A stretch of 64,000 bases of DNA. Source: Methylobacterium tardum (lineage in GTDB: Bacteria > Pseudomonadota > Alphaproteobacteria > Rhizobiales > Beijerinckiaceae). The translations under genes and the position numbers were made by a program. The DNA is taken from positions 5,824,001 to 5,888,000 of the forward strand of contig NZ_CP097484.1 in the NCBI RefSeq assembly GCF_023546765.1. Direction: 5' to 3'. Below the pieces are notes generated by a model. It was given only the letters and a program-made list of their open reading frames with translations. It was not told the DNA's origin and did not search any database. Shown piece after piece: positions 47,849 through 58,059 of the stretch. The first letter of the stretch is position 1, and each line of letters begins with the position of its first letter.

Positions 47849-48640
47849 ATGCCCATTTCCGAGGGGACGCCCGTTTGGTTCGAGCTGAACGCCGGCGATC
47901 CGGATGCGGCTCAGGCCTTCTACGAGGCGGTCGCCGGCTGGCACGTCGCGCCGTCGCCCATGCCCGAGCACGGCGGATACCGGATCGGCGCGGCCGACGG
48001 CCACCCCGTGGCGGGGATCCGGCAGACGACGCCGGAGGCGCCGGGCTTCCCCGGATGGGCGGTCTATCTCGCCACCCGCGACGTCGACGCCGCCGCCGGG
48101 CGGGTGGTGGAACTCGGCGGCCGGGTCCGGTTCGGACCGGTCGACATCCCCCATGTCGGCCGCTTCGCGATGGTCAGCGACCCGCAGGACGTGGTCTTCG
48201 CGCTCCTGGCGGCGACCGATCCCGGGGAGAGCCGGGCCTTCGGGCCGGTGCCGCTCGGGACGCAGCCGACCCTCGGCCACGGCGTCTGGATCGAACTCGC
48301 CACCCCCGATCCCGCGGGCGCCTTCGCGTTCTACGGCGCGCTGTTCGGCTGGGAGAAGCTCGGCGCCATGCCGATGGGCGCGATGGGCGAGTACGCCTTC
48401 ATCGGGCGGGGCGACCTGCGCCCCGGCGCGGTGATGTCGAGCGCGGCGACCGGCGCGCCGGCACGGTGGAACTGGTACATCCACGTCGCCGACATCGATG
48501 CCGCGCTCGCGACGGTGCGGGACAGTGGCGGCACGGTGCTCCAGGGGCCCGGCCCGATCCCCGGCGGCAGCTACTCGGCCAACATCGCCGATCCGGCGGG
48601 CAACAGGCTCGGCCTCGCCGGCCCGCGCAACGCAGCGTGA
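47849..48640 (+). CDS. VOC (glyoxalase-like) protein with two domains
   Basis: 263 aa, two tandem vicinal-oxygen-chelate modules (about 8-120 and 135-260), each with a WFELNAGDPDAAQAFYEAVAGW-like start. Such proteins act as bleomycin-resistance/extradiol/glyoxalase-type enzymes or ligand-binding proteins. The ATG at 47849 was preferred because the upstream ATG at 47840 sits on the GGAGG ribosome site. First gene after the HxlR regulator. Confidence 0.85.
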   Translation: MPISEGTPVWFELNAGDPDAAQAFYEAVAGWHVAPSPMPEHGGYRIGAADGHPVAGIRQTTPEAPGFPGWAVYLATRDVDAAAGRVVELGGRVRFGPVDIPHVGRFAMVSDPQDVVFALLAATDPGESRAFGPVPLGTQPTLGHGVWIELATPDPAGAFAFYGALFGWEKLGAMPMGAMGEYAFIGRGDLRPGAVMSSAATGAPARWNWYIHVADIDAALATVRDSGGTVLQGPGPIPGGSYSANIADPAGNRLGLAGPRNAA

Positions 48641-48656
48641 AGGGGAGCGACCCGCG

Positions 48657-49157
48657 ATGACCGGCGACAAGCTGACGACCTGCCTGTGGTTCGACCACGG
48701 CGAGGCCCGCAGGGCCGCGGAATTCTACGCCGAGACCTTCCCGGACAGCCATGTCGGCGCCCCCATGAACGCCCCGTCGGATTTCCCGGGTGGGTCCGCG
48801 GGCGCCGAACTCACGGTCGCGTTCACCGTGCTCGGCCGTCCGTTCGTCGGCCTGAACGGCGGCCCCGCCTTCAGGGCCAACCAGGCGGTCAGCTTCATGG
48901 TGCTGACCGAGGATCAGGCGGAGACCGACCGCTACTGGGACGCCATCGTGGGCAGCGGCGGGGAGGAGAGCCAGTGCGGCTGGTGCCGGGACCGCTGGGG
49001 CTTCTCGTGGCAGATCACGCCGCGGGCGCTCCTGCGCGCCAACAGCGCTCCCGACCGGGCCGCGGCGCGGCGCGCGTTCGAGGCGATGATGACCATGCGC
49101 AAGATCGACATCACCCAGATCGAAGCGGCCCTGCGCGGAGGCTCTGCCGATGCGTGA
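48657..49157 (+). CDS. VOC protein, PhnB/3-dmu-9_3-mt type
   Basis: 166 aa. TTCLWFDHGEARRAAEFYAETFPDSHVG, then GRPFVGLNGGPAFRANQAVSFMVLTEDQAETDRYWDAIV and CGWCRDRWGFSWQITP form the pattern of the 3-demethylubiquinone-methyltransferase-like VOC family. Enzymatic activity is not known. It lies 16 bases after the first VOC gene and overlaps the RibD-like gene by 8 bases. Confidence 0.88.
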   Translation: MTGDKLTTCLWFDHGEARRAAEFYAETFPDSHVGAPMNAPSDFPGGSAGAELTVAFTVLGRPFVGLNGGPAFRANQAVSFMVLTEDQAETDRYWDAIVGSGGEESQCGWCRDRWGFSWQITPRALLRANSAPDRAAARRAFEAMMTMRKIDITQIEAALRGGSADA

Positions 49158-49815
49158 GATCACCGGCTCCCTGTTCCAGTCGCTCGATGGCGTGATCCAG
49201 GCACCGGGCGGGCCTGAGGAGGACCAGACCGGGTTCCGGCACGGCGGCTGGACCTTCCCGTACTTCGACGAGTCCCTCGACGGGCCGATGAGTCGGCTGC
49301 TCGCGGGCGCGTACGAATTGCTGCTCGGGCGGCGGACCTACGAGATCTTCGCCGCCTACTGGCCGCACAACGGCGACCAGCCAATCGGGGCGACCTTCAA
49401 TGCCGTGCGCAAGCATGTCGTGACGTCGTCCGACCGGGCGCTGGACTGGAACAACAGCCAGCGTCTCGTCGGCGATCCGGTCGCGGCGGTCACGCGCCTC
49501 AAGGACAGCGACGGTCCCGATCTCCTCATCCAGGGCAGCAGCCTGCTGTACCCGGCTCTACTCCCGGCAGGGCTCATCGACCGGATCGTGCTGATCACCT
49601 TCCCGGTCATGCTCGGCCGCGGCAAACGCTGGTACGCGGACGATCCGGAGACGGCCCGGTCGTGGACGCTGATCGAGCAGGCGCACGCGCCGAACGGCGT
49701 GCACTTCGCGTCCTTCGCACGCGGCGGCGCGGTTCAGACCGGCAGCTTCGCCACCAAGCCCCCGAGCGCGGAGGAACGCGCGCTGCGCCAGCGCCAGGCG
49801 GAAGGCCGCTGGTAA
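49150..49815 (+). CDS. RibD/dihydrofolate-reductase-family protein
   Basis: 221 aa. Resembles the RibD C-terminal reductase domain: SLDGVIQAPGGPEED at the start, LLLGRRTYEIFAAYW, LLIQGSSLLYPALL and the VMLGRGKRWY segment. Probably binds NADPH; the substrate is unknown. Coupled by overlap to the preceding VOC gene, completing a three-gene unit likely controlled by the HxlR regulator. Confidence 0.85.
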   Translation: MREITGSLFQSLDGVIQAPGGPEEDQTGFRHGGWTFPYFDESLDGPMSRLLAGAYELLLGRRTYEIFAAYWPHNGDQPIGATFNAVRKHVVTSSDRALDWNNSQRLVGDPVAAVTRLKDSDGPDLLIQGSSLLYPALLPAGLIDRIVLITFPVMLGRGKRWYADDPETARSWTLIEQAHAPNGVHFASFARGGAVQTGSFATKPPSAEERALRQRQAEGRW

Positions 49816-49982
49816 GGCCGCGCCGCACGGCGCCTGCCGGGTGAGGCCGCTTCCCTGGCGCGCCCCTTGCTTCGTTGTCCGGTCTGGTAAGCGGGGAGGG
49901 TGCGGGATGGGGCCGATCTGTCGGGAGCAGCCGGCGCAGAATCCTCCGGCCGCCGCTGCGGCGCGCGGTTGAGCCCAGCCCC

Positions 49983-50552
49983 GTGTCGCCTGTACCATCT
50001 CCGGTCGATCGTCCTGCGCCCGAGGAGCGGCAGGCGCCACACGCGGAGCCCCTTGCCCTGACCCGTCGAAGCCTCGCCGCACTCGGCCTCGGCGGCGTCG
50101 CGGCCGCCGCGTCCGGAGGCGCCGCGCACGCCCAGGCGCCGGGGGTGCCGGGCAAGCCCGGGACACTCACCACCGGCCCGGTCTCGCAGGCGGGCCTCGG
50201 CCCGCGCCTGACGCTGCACGCCATCGACAATTTCCACGGCACGCCGGGGGCAGGGATGGTCTGCGACCTGTCCGTGCGCGACGGCGACGCCTACCGGCCG
50301 ATCAAGACCGTCACCACCGCCGCCAACGGCCGGCCGGCCGAGCCGCTCCTCGTCGACGACGCCCTCAAGCCCGGCCAGTACGAGCTGCTGATGCACGTGG
50401 AGGCGTATTTCACGGCCCTCGGGGTCACCCTGCCGAGCCCGAACTTCCTCAGCCGTGTGCCGATCCGCTTCCGAATCCGCGATGCCGGCCAGCGCTACCA
50501 CCTGCCGGTGCTGTTCACGCCGTGGGGCTATTCCTACTATCGCGGCAGCTGA
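49983..50552 (+). CDS. Tat-exported hydroxyisourate hydrolase-like (transthyretin-related) protein
   Basis: 189 aa. N-terminal twin-arginine signal LTRRSLAALGLGGVAAAA, then a transthyretin/HIUase domain (about 75-189) with the conserved LTLHAID histidine, an arginine in NGRPAEP, and the RYHLPVLFTPWGYSYYRGS ending with the obligatory YRGS tail. The cytoplasmic paralogue follows 38 bases later. A folded, exported HIUase would act on 5-hydroxyisourate outside the cytoplasm. GTG start inferred. Confidence 0.82.
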   Translation: MSPVPSPVDRPAPEERQAPHAEPLALTRRSLAALGLGGVAAAASGGAAHAQAPGVPGKPGTLTTGPVSQAGLGPRLTLHAIDNFHGTPGAGMVCDLSVRDGDAYRPIKTVTTAANGRPAEPLLVDDALKPGQYELLMHVEAYFTALGVTLPSPNFLSRVPIRFRIRDAGQRYHLPVLFTPWGYSYYRGS

Positions 50553-50590
50553 CGCCCACTCCGAACCGCTTCGCTGAGGACCCCGCAGGC

Positions 50591-50944
50591 ATGGCCGGCA
50601 TCTCGACCCACGTCCTCGACACCGATCGCGGGCGCCCCGCCGCTGGGGTCCGCATCGACTTCTCGGTGCTGGACGGGGAGACGTGGCGGCTCGTGAAGAG
50701 CGTGGTGACCAACGCCGACGGGCGGACCGACGCGCCCATCCTGGCGGCGAACGAGGCCAAAGCGGGCCAGTACGAGCTGGCCTTCCACGTCGACGATTAT
50801 TTCCGGGGCCGCGCCGGCACCGACGAGGCCGACATCTTCATCGACAATCCCGTGGTGCGCTTCGCGATCTTCGACCCGAAGCAGCATTATCACGTGCCGA
50901 TGCTCTGTGCGCCCGGCAGCTTCACCACCTATCGCGGCAGCTGA
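50591..50944 (+). CDS. uraH: 5-hydroxyisourate hydrolase
   Basis: 117-aa cytoplasmic enzyme hydrolysing 5-hydroxyisourate to OHCU in ureide (purine) breakdown. Family residues: ISTHVLDTDRGRPAAGVRIDF, NADGRTDAPIL and the closing YHVPMLCAPGSFTTYRGS. Start ATG 50591 gives the normal MAGISTHVLD N-terminus. It sits between an exported paralogue and uraD. Confidence 0.94.
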   Translation: MAGISTHVLDTDRGRPAAGVRIDFSVLDGETWRLVKSVVTNADGRTDAPILAANEAKAGQYELAFHVDDYFRGRAGTDEADIFIDNPVVRFAIFDPKQHYHVPMLCAPGSFTTYRGS

Positions 50945-50949
50945 GGCCC

Positions 50950-51459
50950 GTGCCCGATCTCGCCGCCGTCAACCGGATGGAGGAGGACGCCTTCGTGGGC
51001 CTCCTCGGAGGCGTGTTCGAGCACGCCGCCTGGGTGGCGTGGGCCGCCTGGCACGAACGGCCGTTCGCCAGCGTCGCGGCCCTGCACGCCGCGATGATGC
51101 GGGCGGTCCGTGCGGTCCCCGGCGAGACGCGGCGCGCCTTCCTCAACGGCCATCCGGAACTCGCCGGGCCGGAGGCGCGGGCGCGCAGCCTGACAGCGGA
51201 TTCGGCGAGCGAGCAGGGCGGCGCCGGGCTCGACCGCATGACCGAGGCCGACGCGGCGGCCTTCGACCGCCTGAACGCCGCCTACCGGGCGCGGTTCGGC
51301 TTCCCGTTCATCATCGCGGTGCGCGGCCGGAGCCGGGCCGAGATCCTGGCGGTGTTCGAGGCCCGGCTCGGGCGGGATCCGGCGGCCGAGGAGGCGACCG
51401 CGCTGGACGAGGTCGCGCAGATCACCCGCATGCGCCTCGATCGCTTGATCGACGCCTGA
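50950..51459 (+). CDS. uraD: OHCU decarboxylase
   Basis: 169 aa. Converts 2-oxo-4-hydroxy-4-carboxy-5-ureidoimidazoline to S-allantoin, the step after UraH. The catalytic histidine is in FLNGHPELAG. Also present are SASEQGGAGLDRM and LNAAYRARFGFPFIIAVRGRS. GTG start at 50950, 5 bases after uraH. No urate oxidase or allantoinase is in the window, so the pathway's other steps lie elsewhere. Confidence 0.93.
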   Translation: MPDLAAVNRMEEDAFVGLLGGVFEHAAWVAWAAWHERPFASVAALHAAMMRAVRAVPGETRRAFLNGHPELAGPEARARSLTADSASEQGGAGLDRMTEADAAAFDRLNAAYRARFGFPFIIAVRGRSRAEILAVFEARLGRDPAAEEATALDEVAQITRMRLDRLIDA

Positions 51460-51466
51460 AGGTGGC

Positions 51467-52708
51467 TCAGGCCACGGCCGCGCGGGCGTCCTTGATCGCT
51501 GCCTCGAAGGCGACGAAGGCCGTGGTGGCCTCGTCCCAGGCATGGGCGCGCACGTGGCGGATCAGGGCCGCCGCCTGCTCGCGGGCCCGCGTCAGCGGCG
51601 CCTCCAGGGCGGCCGGCCGCGTCGGGTCGGCGGCGACGCCCGCCGGCGGGTTGTCCGCCGAGCGCATCCCCACCAGCGTCGCCGCGATGGCGCGGCGCCA
51701 CGCGGCGCAATCGGCCGGGATGCGGGCCAGGCGGTCGTCCACGGCCTCCGCCTTCTGCCGGTCGAGCAGGGTCCGGCCGAGGTCCTCGATCTGCCCGAGC
51801 TGAGTCAGGGCGTCGCCGATCTCCCGCCGCGCCTTGTCGGTGCCCTCGGCGATCCGGCCGACGTTGCGGGCGATGTCGCCGGTCGCCAGGATCTGCTGGC
51901 CCAGAATCTCGGAGGCCTCGCGCATCTGCGCGGCGACATTTGCCACGGCGCCGCTCTCCGTCTCGACCCTGGCATTGGCCCGCACCATGGCGGCGGCGCC
52001 GGTCTCCACCGCGTTGCGGCTGCGCGTGACGGCCGCCTGCATCGCGGCCATTTCCTCCCGCAGGCCGTTCACACGGGCGCGGATCTCGTCGGTCGCCTTG
52101 GCGGTCTGCGCCGACAGGGTCTTGACCTCGGCGGCAACGACCGCGAAGCCGCGGCCCGCCTCGCCGGCCCGGGCCGCCTCGATCGTGGCGTTGAGCGCCA
52201 GCAGGTTGGTCTGGGCGGAGATCGCCGCGATGGTGCCGGCCATCTCCTCAATCCGCAGGGCCGCGACCGAGAAGCTGTCGAGCCGGCCGCCGATCTCCTC
52301 GGTGCCTTCCTCGATCCCGCGCATGCCTTCCGTGGCACGATGCAGGTCGCCGACGCAGGTGGCGATGCCCGCCCGGGCCGCCTCGGCGGTCTCGGCCGCC
52401 GAGGAGGAGCGGGCCGCGATCTCACCGGTTGTGGCGGCGAGTTCCTCGCTGGCAGCGGCGATCAGACGGGCCTGCTCGGCGGTGCCGGAGGCGTCGTGCG
52501 TCATCCAGCCGATCGACGTCCCGGCATCCGAGGCCGAGGCGGAGAGCCGGGCCAGAAGGGACAGCCACTCGCGATCGACGGCCGGCGCCGCCTCGGGGCG
52601 AGGGCTCGTTTCGGCAGGAGCAGCGGGCGGCACCTCGGTCGCGGCAATCGCCTTCACCGGGGTTACGGCCGCGTCCTGGCTCTGACGCTGCCGGCGCAAA
52701 CTGAACAT
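51467..52708 (-). CDS. Soluble methyl-accepting chemotaxis-like signalling protein
   Basis: 413 aa with no membrane segment. The signalling hairpin is [50 protein letters not shown]-terminal helical region (about 335-413, with [17 protein letters not shown]) resembles a CZB-like tail, but the usual zinc-binding histidines are not evident. It may serve cytoplasmic chemosensing or an alternative Che pathway. It converges with uraD, 7 bases away. Confidence 0.88.
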   Translation of the reverse strand: MFSLRRQRQSQDAAVTPVKAIAATEVPPAAPAETSPRPEAAPAVDREWLSLLARLSASASDAGTSIGWMTHDASGTAEQARLIAAASEELAATTGEIAARSSSAAETAEAARAGIATCVGDLHRATEGMRGIEEGTEEIGGRLDSFSVAALRIEEMAGTIAAISAQTNLLALNATIEAARAGEAGRGFAVVAAEVKTLSAQTAKATDEIRARVNGLREEMAAMQAAVTRSRNAVETGAAAMVRANARVETESGAVANVAAQMREASEILGQQILATGDIARNVGRIAEGTDKARREIGDALTQLGQIEDLGRTLLDRQKAEAVDDRLARIPADCAAWRRAIAATLVGMRSADNPPAGVAADPTRPAALEAPLTRAREQAAALIRHVRAHAWDEATTAFVAFEAAIKDARAAVA

Positions 52709-52844
52709 GCGGTTCCCTCCGACGCATTAATCAGCGGGACTGTCGCACCGAATCTTCAACCAATGATGAAGGTTGAGGCATGTCTCTGCGCCCGGCTGGA
52801 ATCGCGGATGCAGCAGAGCGTTCACGTCGTCGTGCGCGATTACG

Positions 52845-52875
52845 GTGCCCCTGGACCTTTTCAGTCCAGGGGCAC
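52845..52875 (-). terminator. Strong hairpin downstream of rne
   Basis: Perfect 12-base inverted repeat GTGCCCCTGGAC / GTCCAGGGGCAC with a 7-base loop, 7 bases beyond the rne stop. It lacks a clear T-tract, so it may be a weak terminator or an mRNA 3'-end protecting stem. Confidence 0.6.
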
Positions 52876-52881
52876 CTGAGA

Positions 52882-55800
52882 TTACTCGCCCGTCAGAGCG
52901 GCCTTGGTGCGGGACCACCAGCCGGCGCGCTTCGGCCGGTCCGGATCGGAGGGGGCGTCAGCACGACCGCGACGGGCTCGGGCGCCGGTTCGGCCGTGGC
53001 CTTGGCGGGCTCCGCGGCTTCCGGCGCGGCAGAATCCGGCGCGGATGCCAGCGGCAGGTCCACCGCAGCCTCGTCGCGGTTCGCCGCCGGTGCGGCCTCG
53101 ACCGCCTCGGCCACGGCCTGCGCGCTCACCGGCTCCTCCGCCGGCAGAGCGACCGCCTCGCCCGCAGCCTCCGGGGCTTCGTCCTGCTCGGCAGATTCGC
53201 GGCCGCGGCCCTCGCCGCGCCCACGTCCGCCGCGGCGCCCCCGGCGACGGCGGCGCCCACCCTCGTCGTCCGCGCGGGCCGACTCGTCCGGTCCGGCCAC
53301 CGCCTCCTCGGCATCCCCGGTCTCGGCCGCAACGGCAGGCTGGGCCGGCTCGTCGGCGGCCTGCTCCTCGCCGTCCCACTCCTCGTCCGGGCCGTCCTCC
53401 TCGGAGCGCTCGCCGGCCTGGCGATTCTCCTCGGCGCTGCCGTCCTCCGAGCGGCCTTCCTGCCGACCGCCGCGCCGACGCCGACGCCGCCGACGCCGCC
53501 GGCCGTCGCCCTCATCGCGCGACGCGTCCTCGCGGGCCTCGGCCTGACCTTCCTCGGCCTCGCCCTCGGCTTCCGTCTCGGCCTCGGCCTCGACCTCGTC
53601 GGCCTCCTCGTCCTCGTCCTCGAACTCGGTGGTCGGCGAGATCGCCTGGGCGCGCACGCCCGTCACCGGACCCTCGGCGCGCTGGGCCGGCTCGCCGCGG
53701 TCGAGCTGGAACGCCGCGGTGGCCGCCAGGCGCTCGTCGGCCGCGATCGTGATGGTGACGCCGAAGCGCACCTCCAGCTCGCGCAGGTGCCCGCGCTTCT
53801 GGTTGAGGATGTAGAGGGCGACCTCAGTGCGGGTGCGCAGGACCAGGTTGTGGGAGGCCGACTTGAGCAGCGCTTCCTCGATCGAGCGCAGGATGTGCAG
53901 GGCCACCGAGGCGGTGGCGCGCACGAAGCCCGAGCCGCCGCAATGGGCGCAGGGGATTGAGGAGGATTCCAGCACGCCGGTGCGGATGCGCTGGCGGCTC
54001 ATCTCCATGAGGCCGAAGGGCGAGATCCGGCCCACCTGGATGCGGGCGCGGTCGTTCTTCAGGCACTCGTTGAGCTTCTTCTCGACGGCGCGGTTGTTGC
54101 GCTTCTCCTCCATGTCGATGAAGTCGATGACGATCAGGCCCGCGAGGTCGCGCAGGCGCAGCTGGCGGGCGACCTCCTCGGCGGCCTCCAGGTTCGTCTT
54201 GAGGGCGGTGTCCTCGATGTCGTGCTCGCGGGTGGCGCGGCCCGAGTTCACGTCGATCGAGACCAGGGCCTCGGTCGGGTTGATCACGAGGTAGCCGCCG
54301 GACTTCAGCGAGACGTGGGTGGAGAACATCGCGTCGAGCTGCTGCTCGACGCCGAAGCGGGCGAAGATCGGCGTCGGGTCGCGGTAGGGCTTCACGACCT
54401 TGGACTGGCCGGGCATCAGCATCCGCATGAAGTCCTTGGCCTCGCGGTAGGCGTCCTCGCCGGCGACCAGAACCTCGTCCAGATCCTTGTTGTAGAGGTC
54501 ACGGATGGCGCGCTTGATCAGCGAGCCCTCCTCGTAGACCAGCGCCGGGGCCATCGAGGTCAGCGTCAGCTCGCGGACCGATTCCCACAGGCGCATCAGG
54601 TACTCGAAGTCGCGGGCGATCTCGGGCTTGGAGCGCGAGGCGCCGGCGGTGCGCAGGATGACGCCCATCCCCTCGGGCACCTCCAGGTCCTGCACGACCT
54701 CCTTGAGGCGCTTGCGGTCGGCCGCCGAGGTGATCTTGCGGGAGATGCCGCCGCCGCGGCCGGTGTTGGGCATCAGCACCGAGTAGCGGCCGGCGAGCGA
54801 CAGGTAGGTGGTGAGCGCCGCGCCCTTCGTGCCGCGCTCCTCCTTGACCACCTGCACCAGGATGATCTGGCGGCGCTTGATCACCTCCTGGATCTTGTAC
54901 TGGCGGCGGTAGTGGCGGGGCCGCTCGGGGATCTCGGCCAGCGCGTCGCCGTTGCCGCCGACCTGGGCGATCTTGGGCTCGGCGTCGGGATCGTCGGAAT
55001 CCTCGTCCGAATCGTCATCCTCGTCGGACTCGTCCTCGTCGTCCTCATCCTCGTCGTCGTCGGACTCCTCGTCCTCCGCATCCTCCTCGTCGGAGGACTC
55101 GTCGGCCTCGTCGTCGGCGACCGGCCCGGACGCGTCCGCCGTGACGGTCTCGGCCGGCGCCTCGGCCACGGTCAGCGCTTCCGCAATGGCGATCCGGGCC
55201 TCGGGCTCGACCGGGCTGTCCTGGTCGGTCGCGGCGTCCTCGGCCTGCGCCGCGACCGGGGCGGGGTCGATGGCTTCTGCGGCGGGCTCGGCAGCCGGCT
55301 CGGCGGCGAACTCGGCGCCCTGCGCCGGCTCGGCCTGCGGCTCGGCGATATCCCCGGCCGCGGTCTCGGAGGCGAGCGCCTCCTGCACCGCCTCGGGGTT
55401 CTCGGCGAGCGTGTCGGGCATGCCGGCCGGCGCGATCCCGGCCTCCGCGGGCGTCTCGGCGCGCTCCGCGGCCTGACCTTCGTCACCCTCGACCTGCGCG
55501 GTCTCGTGCGCGGCTTCGTGCGCGTCCTCGGCGCTCACCGTCTCGTCGGCGCTGCGGGCGCGGGCCTCGGCGCGGCGACCGCGGGAGCGGCGGGGCGAGC
55601 GGCGGCGGCGCTCCTCGCGCTCGCGGTGCTCCTCGGCGTCGCGGGCCTCCTCCTCGAGGAGCGCCTGCCGGTCGGCGAGGGGGATCTGGTAGTAGTCGGG
55701 GTGGATCTCGTTGAAGGCCAGGAAGCCGTGGCGGTTGCCGCCGTACTCGACGAAGGCCGCCTGGAGCGACGGCTCCACCCGGGTGACCTTGGCGAGATAG

Positions 55801-55925
55801 ATGTTGCCGCGCAGCTGACGCCGGTTGGCGGCTTCGAAGTCGAACTCCTCGACCCTAGACCCGTGGACCGTGACGACTCGGGTCTCCTCCGAGTGCATCG
55901 CGTCGATCAGCATTTTGTTGGCCAT
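52882..55925 (-). CDS. rne: Ribonuclease E (C-terminal frame altered by one missing base)
   Basis: Essential endoribonuclease that scaffolds the RNA degradosome, about 1014 aa if repaired. The S1 domain is split by a long acidic insert (about residues 100-330, extremely rich in D/E around 275-322). The catalytic aspartates lie in VSIDVNSGRAT (about 558) and IVIDFIDMEE (about 600). The zinc-link is CAHCGGSG (about 661). A long disordered Arg-rich and acidic tail follows. As written, the frame stops at 52893 after a foreign-looking end. The alternative frame ends GWWSRTKAALTGE at 52882 and looks native. Adding one base at the five-G run 52951-52955 joins the two. Confidence 0.93.
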
Positions 55926-56670
55926 GTCGGACTCTCGGCATGGCGGCCGACGTCGTTCTCCGTGCCCGTGGTCCCGGCGGCGCCTCGCCCGACGTCAAAC
56001 CTGTCGGGCGTGGTGCCGGCCTCGTCGCCGAGGCGGATGGGTTCGAGGGGAAATTGCCGTCAACCGCCGTTCGGCGCCCTGGGCGCCTGGGGTTGAAACA
56101 GGCCGGGTCGAGGGACGGACCGGACCGACGCACCTCTCGCGCCTCCGGGGCACGCGCAGCGTTATGCTGGGCCGTGCGTCCGTCCATCGTGGTTCCGACC
56201 TCGCGAAACGATCTCGGCCGGCGGGAACCGGCCGTGAATTCCTGGGGTGCGGCGGAGGATCCCCGCCGCGTCGTGCGACACCTGCCCGATCGCGGGCGAC
56301 ACCCGTCGCCGCCAGACGGACCGACAGGATCCGCCGCGATACCGCAACCGTTTTCGCGAGGAATTCGGCCACGTCCGCGGGCCGTTGCGGCGGCCGGCGG
56401 GACCGGAAAGGGGTCGGTATCATTACAGACCGCTGCGCGGATTTGGCAAGGGTCAAGCGTGAAGAGATGTCACGGGGCTGTCACGGCTGTGATGCCAAGC
56501 GGCCCGTCATCCCGGGGCCGCGCAGCGGAGCCCGGGATCCAGAGGCGCCAACACAGAAAGTGTTGGCGACGACGTGGTTCTAGAGCGCCCGCCTCAGGCG
56601 TGCCCCTTCGGATCCTGGCGCGCCTGCAGCGCCCCGGAATGATGGCGCGGGTGCAAACGTCGTCCTGCTT
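55926..56670. other. 745-bp region upstream of rne, with a repeat
   Basis: No gene was recognised. The part next to 55926 probably holds the rne promoter and a long 5' leader on the minus strand; rne leaders often carry RNase E autoregulation elements, but I could not define one by eye. A family 1 repeat lies at the far end. Open frames here are shadows with no family resemblance. Confidence 0.5.
56505..56645. repeat. Intergenic palindromic repeat, family 1 (expanded copy)
   Basis: Left arm CCGTCATCCCGGGGCCGCGC, right arm end GCGCCCCGGAATGATGG. A small inner palindrome CCAACACAGAAAGTGTTGG lies at 56550-56568. The middle is longer and less symmetric than in other copies, suggesting insertion into, or fusion of, two copies. 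It lies just downstream of the minus-strand glcF. Confidence 0.65.
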
Positions 56671-58002
56671 CTACTCGGCCGCCGCGAGTTGCGGCGCCAC
56701 CCCCGTCAGCGCCGCGGGCCTCGGACCGCCGGTCGCCCAGTCGAGCAGCTCCACCGTGTGGACGATCGGAATGCCCGTGCCCTTCCCGATCTGCGTCGCG
56801 CAGCCGATGTTGCCGGTGGCGATCACGTCGGGGCGCACGCGCTCGATATTGGCGACCTTCCGGGCGCGCAGCTTCAGGGCCAGCTCGGGCTGGAGGATGT
56901 TGTAGGTCCCCGCCGAGCCGCAGCAGATATGGCCCTCGGGCACGTCCTTGACGGTGAAGCCGGCCCGCTTGAGCAGGGCCTTCGGCTCCGTCCGGATGCC
57001 CTGGCCGTGCTGCATCGAGCAGGCCGAGTGGTACGCCACTACGAGGTCGCTCGCGTCCGTGGTCGTCTTCAGGTCGATCTGCGCCACGTACTCGGTGACG
57101 TCCTTGGCCAAGGCTGAGACCCGCCGCGCCTTCTCGGCATAGGCCGGGTCGTCGCGGAACATGAAGCCGTAATCCTTGATCGTCGTGCCGCAGCCGGACG
57201 CCGTCACTAGGATCGCGTCGAGGCCCTTGGCGATCTCGGCATCCCAGGCGTCGATCGTCTGCTTGGCGTGGGCGTGGGCCGAATGCTCCTTGCCCATGTG
57301 GTGGGTCAGCGCCCCGCAGCAGCCCTCGTTGGCGTGCACCACCTCGATCCCGTGCCGGTTGAGCAGCCGGATCGCCGCCGCGTTGAAGTCCGGCCGCAGC
57401 ACACTCTGGGCGCAGCCGCGCAGCAGCGCGACGCGCTTGGCGGCCTGTCCGTTCGCCGGCGCGAACCGGCCCGGCCGGTTCGTCGGCTCACGGGGCGGCA
57501 TCCCGGCCGGAGCGAGGTCGAGCATGGCGGCGAGGCGGTTGCCCACGCGCGGCAGGCGGCCGACCAGCCCGCGGAACGGCGCGCCGAGCTTGGCGGCGAC
57601 CAGCGCGAGGCGGAAGCGGTTCGGGTAGGGCAGGACCTGGGCGAGCAGGGCGCGCAGAAACCGGTCGCCCGTCGGTCGCGCGTAGGTCTTCTCGATATGC
57701 GCCCGGGCATGATCGACGAGGTGCATGTAATGCACCCCCGACGGGCAGGTGGTCATGCAGGACAGGCAGGAGAGGCAGCGGTCGACATGCTTGACCACCT
57801 CCTGCGAGGCCGGCTTGCCGCCCTCCAGCATGTCCTTGATCAGGTAGATCCGCCCGCGCGGGGAATCGAGCTCGTCGCCGAGCAGCAGGTAGGTCGGGCA
57901 GGTCGCCGTGCAGAAGCCGCAATGCACGCAGGTCCGCAGGATTTTCTCCGAGGCCGCCATGGCGGGGTCGGCGAGCTGGGCGGGGGCGAAGTTGGTCTGC
58001 AC
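56671..58002 (-). CDS. glcF: Glycolate oxidase iron-sulfur subunit GlcF
   Basis: 443 aa. Two [4Fe-4S] motifs: C25-x2-C28-x2-C31-x3-C35 (CVHCGFCTATCPTY) and C76-x2-C79-x2-C82-x3-C86. Two CCG domains follow (NEGCCGALTHHMG and HICCGSAGTYNIL). It carries electrons from the flavin subunits of glycolate oxidase to the quinone pool. GTG start. Downstream of glcE by 57 bases. glcD is not adjacent. Confidence 0.95.
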   Translation of the reverse strand: MQTNFAPAQLADPAMAASEKILRTCVHCGFCTATCPTYLLLGDELDSPRGRIYLIKDMLEGGKPASQEVVKHVDRCLSCLSCMTTCPSGVHYMHLVDHARAHIEKTYARPTGDRFLRALLAQVLPYPNRFRLALVAAKLGAPFRGLVGRLPRVGNRLAAMLDLAPAGMPPREPTNRPGRFAPANGQAAKRVALLRGCAQSVLRPDFNAAAIRLLNRHGIEVVHANEGCCGALTHHMGKEHSAHAHAKQTIDAWDAEIAKGLDAILVTASGCGTTIKDYGFMFRDDPAYAEKARRVSALAKDVTEYVAQIDLKTTTDASDLVVAYHSACSMQHGQGIRTEPKALLKRAGFTVKDVPEGHICCGSAGTYNILQPELALKLRARKVANIERVRPDVIATGNIGCATQIGKGTGIPIVHTVELLDWATGGPRPAALTGVAPQLAAAE

Positions 58003-58059
58003 GGGTCACATCCTCGGCGCCTCGCCTCCCCGCGACCGGGAAGGGGCGGAATCTGAAGC

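Noticed and set aside
54222..56096. A 624-codon plus-strand frame over rne
   Set aside because: Antisense shadow of rne, with low-complexity valine/glycine/leucine content typical of reversed Glu/Ala-rich coding.
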